Assembly (NCBI RefSeq): GCF_900608595.1 | Contig: NZ_UWYY01000019.1 | Location: 1-64,000 of the forward strand | From: Promicromonospora panici | GTDB lineage: Bacteria; Actinomycetota; Actinomycetes; Actinomycetales; Cellulomonadaceae | Length of the DNA: 64,000 nt | Reading direction: 5' to 3' | In this document: positions 60,489-64,000 of the stretch, one piece after another | Numbering within the stretch: position 1 is the first letter of the stretch | Layout: every line of letters starts with the position of its first letter | Notes under the pieces: generated by a model | The model's database searches: none | What the model was told of the DNA's origin: nothing | What the model saw: the letters and a program-made list of their open reading frames with translations, nothing else | Position numbers and translations under genes: made by a program

Positions 60489-60546
60489 CGTCGCTGCTCG
60501 CCTCCCTGCGTCGGTCGTCACTTCAGTTGCTCGGAGATCGTATCCG

Positions 60547-61503
60547 TCACGATTCGGAGCGCGCGTATCGAGCGAGGTCAGTGGCCGCCATGTCACCCAT
60601 CCGACGCAGCTCGGTGCCCATCGAACCCGCGATGTGCGGGGTGAGTAGCACGTTCGGCAGGTCGTACAGCGGGGACGACGCCGGCAGCGGCTCGGGATCC
60701 GTCACGTCGAGGATCGCATTGATCCGGCCGCCGACCACCTCACGCTCGAGGGCGTCGCCGTCGACGATCGCGCCGCGCGCCGTGTTGATCAGCGTCGCCC
60801 CGTCGGGCATGCGGGCGAGCAGGGCGGCGTCGATGAGCCCCACCGTCTCGGGCAGCAGGGGCGTCTGCAGTGTGACGACGTCGCTGCGGCTCATCAGCTC
60901 CGGCAGCGTCACCGGCTCGACGCCGAGCTCCGCCGCCTCGTGCTCCGTGACGTACGGGTCGTACAGGAGCACGCGGAGCGCCGGGAACGGCCGCAGCAGC
61001 TCGATCAGGGCACGCCCGGTCCGGGACGCGCTGACCACTCCGACGGTCCGCCGGTAGTTTCCGGACACCTCGAACTCGGCCTCGCGGTCGATGAACGCCC
61101 GGCGCTCCCGGTACAGCCGCTGCGCGCGGAACGCGTCCTTGTTGGCCAGGAGGATCATCGCCAGCGAGTACTCCGCGACGGGCACCGAGTTGGCCACTCC
61201 GACGTCCGACAGCGTGATCCCGGCCGCGCCGTCCGGGAACAGTCCGGGCGCGTAGCCGCCCAGGTGGATCACCCGCCGCAGCCGGGGCGCGTGGCGCAGC
61301 ACCTTGGCCGTGAGGTGCGGCGTCTCCCACCCGGTCAGCAGCACCTCGGCGCGGCCGAGCGTCTCGCGGGCGGCGTCCGAGTCGAACTCGGTGAGGGCGT
61401 CACCTACTCGACTCGCGGGCACGTGGGCCAGCGCCTCGAACGACGGGCCGAAGAACCGCCCGGTCAGGCGGTCGGACCCGACCGCGACTGCGTACTCGAT
61501 CAC
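60547..61503 (-). CDS. D-isomer-specific 2-hydroxyacid dehydrogenase family protein
   Basis: 318-residue cytoplasmic dehydrogenase. Catalytic residues are present: Arg in INTARGAIVD, Glu in DVTDPEPLPAS and His in LLTPHIAGSMG. The nucleotide-binding loop reads VVSASRTGRALIEL, so the first glycine of the usual G-A-S-x-x-G pattern is serine. The family reduces or oxidises 2-keto/2-hydroxy acids, including sugar acids. GTG start at 61503, with GAGGAG closely upstream. It lies between a binding-protein gene and lacI, so it probably acts on the imported uronate-containing product. Confidence 0.87.
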   Translation of the reverse strand: MIEYAVAVGSDRLTGRFFGPSFEALAHVPASRVGDALTEFDSDAARETLGRAEVLLTGWETPHLTAKVLRHAPRLRRVIHLGGYAPGLFPDGAAGITLSDVGVANSVPVAEYSLAMILLANKDAFRAQRLYRERRAFIDREAEFEVSGNYRRTVGVVSASRTGRALIELLRPFPALRVLLYDPYVTEHEAAELGVEPVTLPELMSRSDVVTLQTPLLPETVGLIDAALLARMPDGATLINTARGAIVDGDALEREVVGGRINAILDVTDPEPLPASSPLYDLPNVLLTPHIAGSMGTELRRMGDMAATDLARYARSES

Positions 61504-61626
61504 TTTGCTCCTCGGGTGGGACTCATGCGGGACTCAGGTGGGAGGTCCCGGGACTACGTGGGATATCCCGGGGCCTGGGGGGAGGTACGCACCCGGCCCC
61601 GGGACGGTCGGTGGGACGGCCCGCGG

Positions 61627-63204
61627 CTACTTCTGCGCCGCCAGGTAGGCGTCGGCCTGCTTGTTCAGCTCCTCCTGGACCTTCGGCAGGCCGGCGGTGT
61701 CGACGGCCTTCTTGAGCTTGTCGAGCCCTTCGTCGACGTCGACCGCGCCGGCCCACAGCGGGTTGCCGAACTCGGCGACGGCCGCCGTGATCTGGGCGTG
61801 CTCCTTCTCGATCTCGGTCAGGTCCGGGATGAACGATGCGAACGGGTCGAGCGTGAAGTTGTCGTAGTCCTTGGACCACTCGAACCAGGTCTCCTCGCTC
61901 TCGGACATCCGCGAGTACTTCCGCTCGAGCGGGATACGCCAGCTCAGCGCGTACCCGGGGAAGTTCGCGTAGTCGCTGACCGGCTCGTACGCGTCGTCCC
62001 CGACGGCCTTCCAGTCGGTCCCCTCCTCGCCGTACTGCAGGAGGTCGTGGTTCTCCTGGATGGAGACCCAGTCCAGGAGCTGCAGCGCGGCCTCGGCGTC
62101 GGCCGCCGCGGCGTTCACGACCACGAGGTTGTCGGCCTGGAAGGTCTGGTTCGGCTTCGCGGACAGGCCGTCGCGGAACGGGAGCAGGCTCACGAGCGAG
62201 GCGCCCGGGACCGCCTTCTCGAGCTTTTCGAGGTGGCCAGAGGTGTCCAGGCCGTCGGTGATGCCCCAGCAGGTGGCCGCACCGCCGCTGTCGAACTGCG
62301 CGGTGATGGTGGCCGAGTCGGCGTTGAGGCGGTCGGCGTTGATGATGCCGTCCTCGTAGTACTTGCGGATGCGGTGCAGCGACTCGACATACGGCTCGTA
62401 CTGCCAGAAGGGCACCGCGTCCGTCGAACCCGTGGTCGCCGCGCTCCGGGACGGGACGAACATGAGGGAGTCGCTGGAGAAGTAGAGCGGGAGGAAGTCG
62501 GGGCTCTCCCAGCCTTGGGCGTAGAGCGCGCCGGTCGGCGCGCCGAGAACGTCGAAGACCGAGTTGTTCTTGACGTACCCCGGGATGCCCTCCTTCTGCA
62601 CCACGTCGTACCAGAACTGCTCGAGCTGATCGAACGTCGTGATGCCCTGGGGGGCGTGCTTGTCGATCAGGTCGCCGCGGGCGACGATGTGGTGGATCCG
62701 GGCGGCGCTGTTGACGGCGGGGATCCCGTACAGCGAACCGTCGGGCCAGCGGTTGGCGTCGAACGCGCTCTGGTCGACGGCGGCCGTGAGGTTGGGGTAC
62801 TTGCCGCTCGTCAGCGCGTCGTCCAGCGGTTCGAGCGCCTTCGACTCGATGAGCTGGGCGATGTTGAGCCAGCGCGCCGAGAGCGCCGTCTGGAAGTCCT
62901 CGCCCGACGTGAACTTGAGCAGGGACTGTGCCGCGTAGTTGCTCCAGTTGATGAAGGACGGCTTGAACTCGAAGCCGAGGTCGGCCTTGAGCTTGGTGTT
63001 GACGGCCGCGCGGACGCGGTCCCACTGCGCCGGCACGTCGCCGGGCAGCAGGTGGCCGTACGTGGCGGCACCCGCGTTGCCACCGGCACCGCCGGGGGAA
63101 CAGGCGGCGAGGGTGGCGGCGGCGAGCAGGCCGCCGGTTCCGGCAAGGAAACCTCGGCGGGAGACAGGCAATGACAGTCCAGCGGCATCGATGAGCTGTG
63201 CCAT
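61627..63204 (-). CDS. CUT1 extracellular solute-binding lipoprotein (LplA-like, Tat signal)
   Basis: 525-residue binding protein. The signal reads SRRGFLAGTGGLLAAATLAAC with twin arginines and lipobox Cys35, indicating Tat export and lipid anchoring. Size and motifs (FEFKPSFINWSNYAAQSLLK, WPDGSLYGIPAVNSAARIHH) place it in the large LplA/YtcQ group used for rhamnogalacturonan or other complex oligosaccharides. GAGAGGA lies before the ATG. It follows the permease gene by 60 bp in the same operon. Confidence 0.92.
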   Translation of the reverse strand: MAQLIDAAGLSLPVSRRGFLAGTGGLLAAATLAACSPGGAGGNAGAATYGHLLPGDVPAQWDRVRAAVNTKLKADLGFEFKPSFINWSNYAAQSLLKFTSGEDFQTALSARWLNIAQLIESKALEPLDDALTSGKYPNLTAAVDQSAFDANRWPDGSLYGIPAVNSAARIHHIVARGDLIDKHAPQGITTFDQLEQFWYDVVQKEGIPGYVKNNSVFDVLGAPTGALYAQGWESPDFLPLYFSSDSLMFVPSRSAATTGSTDAVPFWQYEPYVESLHRIRKYYEDGIINADRLNADSATITAQFDSGGAATCWGITDGLDTSGHLEKLEKAVPGASLVSLLPFRDGLSAKPNQTFQADNLVVVNAAAADAEAALQLLDWVSIQENHDLLQYGEEGTDWKAVGDDAYEPVSDYANFPGYALSWRIPLERKYSRMSESEETWFEWSKDYDNFTLDPFASFIPDLTEIEKEHAQITAAVAEFGNPLWAGAVDVDEGLDKLKKAVDTAGLPKVQEELNKQADAYLAAQK

Positions 63205-63264
63205 GGTGCTTTCCTCTCGAAAGACTTGGGTCGTGCGACGGGGGTGCGACAGGTACTGCCGGGA

Positions 63265-64000
63265 TCAGCCCTTGGTGGCGCCGAGCGTGAGGCCCTTGAC
63301 GAAGTAGCGCTGGGCGAACGGGTAGGCCAGGAGGATCGGGCCGATGGTGATGACGGTCATCGCCAGCCGCATCTGGTAGACGGGCGCAGCGGACACCGTG
63401 CCGAGGTCGGCCGCGTTGGCGACGCTCGTGATGAGGTTCTGGAGCACGAGCTGCAAGGGGTACTTGGCGGGCTCGCTGATGAAGAGCAGGGCGTGGAACC
63501 ACTCGTTCCAGAACGCCACCGCATAGAAGAGGGCGATGACGGCGATGACCGGCTTGGAGAGCGGCAGCACCACCTGGAAGAAGATGCGCAGCTCGCCCGC
63601 GCCGTCGATCCGCGCGGCGTCGAGGATCTCCTGCGGTGTCGCCCGGAAGAAGCTGACCTGCACGAACACGAGGAACGGCGCGATGGCCATCGGCAGGATC
63701 ACGGCGAACCACGAGTCCCGGAGCTGCAGCACCTGCGTGACCAGGATGTACATCGGCACGAGGCCGCCGGTGAACAGCATCGGGATGTAGGCGAACACTG
63801 CCAGCGGGCGGCTCACCAGGGGCAGGCCGCGCGCGATCACCCAGGCGATGCCCGACGTCGCGATGACGGCGATGACCGTGCCCACCACCGTGATGAAGAT
63901 GGTGGCGCCGTAGGAGAGCCAGACTCGCGACCCGGCGAAGATCGTGCTGTACGCGTCCAGCGAGAACGGGTCCGGCCAGAACGAGTACCCCGTCTTCGAG
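63265..64000 (-). CDS. CUT1 sugar ABC transporter permease (LplC-like), 5' end beyond window
   Basis: 245 codons of a permease open at the window edge; the visible N-terminal part includes GYSFWPDPFSLDAYSTIF, so roughly 50-60 residues are missing. Helices, the EAA loop LDAARIDGAGELRIFFQVVL and C-terminal FAQRYFVKGLTLGATKG match LplC/YtcP. A second permease is expected upstream outside the window. Internal GTG and ATG codons are not the true start, since coding potential continues past them to the edge. Confidence 0.93.
   Translation of the reverse strand, partial: SKTGYSFWPDPFSLDAYSTIFAGSRVWLSYGATIFITVVGTVIAVIATSGIAWVIARGLPLVSRPLAVFAYIPMLFTGGLVPMYILVTQVLQLRDSWFAVILPMAIAPFLVFVQVSFFRATPQEILDAARIDGAGELRIFFQVVLPLSKPVIAVIALFYAVAFWNEWFHALLFISEPAKYPLQLVLQNLITSVANAADLGTVSAAPVYQMRLAMTVITIGPILLAYPFAQRYFVKGLTLGATKG

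Overview
The window is very GC-rich, with short intergenic gaps, GTG/TTG starts and strong AGGAGG-type ribosome sites. Gene content (ClpC1-type Clp ATPase, CUT1 sugar transporters lacking their own ATPase, many LacI and IclR regulators, GH39, GH67, PL11 and PL26 enzymes) points to a plant-polysaccharide-degrading actinobacterium, probably of the Cellulomonadaceae/Promicromonosporaceae group. That placement is inferred from content, not from a marker-gene tree. No rRNA, tRNA, CRISPR array, prophage or intact insertion sequence was recognised.

Layout. 1-4.0 kb: a small membrane-anchored protein cut by the window edge, a hypothetical protein, and clpC with a strong terminator. 4.1-13.3 kb: a pectin/hexuronate block with a TRAP transporter (dctP-dctQ-dctM), KduI, KduD, KDPG aldolase, KDG kinase, a Rossmann epimerase-like protein and two IclR regulators. 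Together these import unsaturated or keto-uronates and convert them to pyruvate and glyceraldehyde-3-phosphate. 13.4-20.6 kb: a LacI regulator diverging from a CUT1 transporter, a GH39 beta-xylosidase and a YesL/DUF624 protein. 20.7-29.7 kb: miscellaneous genes: a membrane protein; a regulator/DUF4097/hydrolase trio; a MerR-YnfA pair; an orphan Doc-like toxin; a serine hydrolase; a PNPOx-like protein; an acyltransferase-SGNH protein. 29.8-33.5 kb: GH67 alpha-glucuronidase and uronate isomerase, for glucuronate side chains of xylan. 33.6-35.8 kb: AraC and LysE genes next to a decayed ABC exporter. 35.8-42.7 kb: a LacI-controlled ABC importer with its own ATPase, ending in a UxuB/mannitol-dehydrogenase family enzyme. 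42.9-64 kb: a rhamnogalacturonan block with a Gfo/Idh dehydrogenase, cupin, CUT1 transporter, DUF2264 protein, DeoR-LacI hybrid regulator, second binding protein, YesL-like protein, PL26 exolyase, PL11 endolyase, LacI, 2-hydroxyacid dehydrogenase and another CUT1 transporter that runs off the window.

The genes form a carbohydrate-utilisation region. Secreted or lipid-anchored proteins capture rhamnogalacturonan, xylan and uronate fragments, importers carry them in, cytoplasmic enzymes feed the KDG pathway, and local LacI/IclR/DeoR regulators switch individual blocks. The most unusual non-coding content is three copies of a 61-bp palindromic element, a 30-bp perfect inverted repeat with a third half-copy, and two recurring operator-like motifs across the rhamnogalacturonan block.
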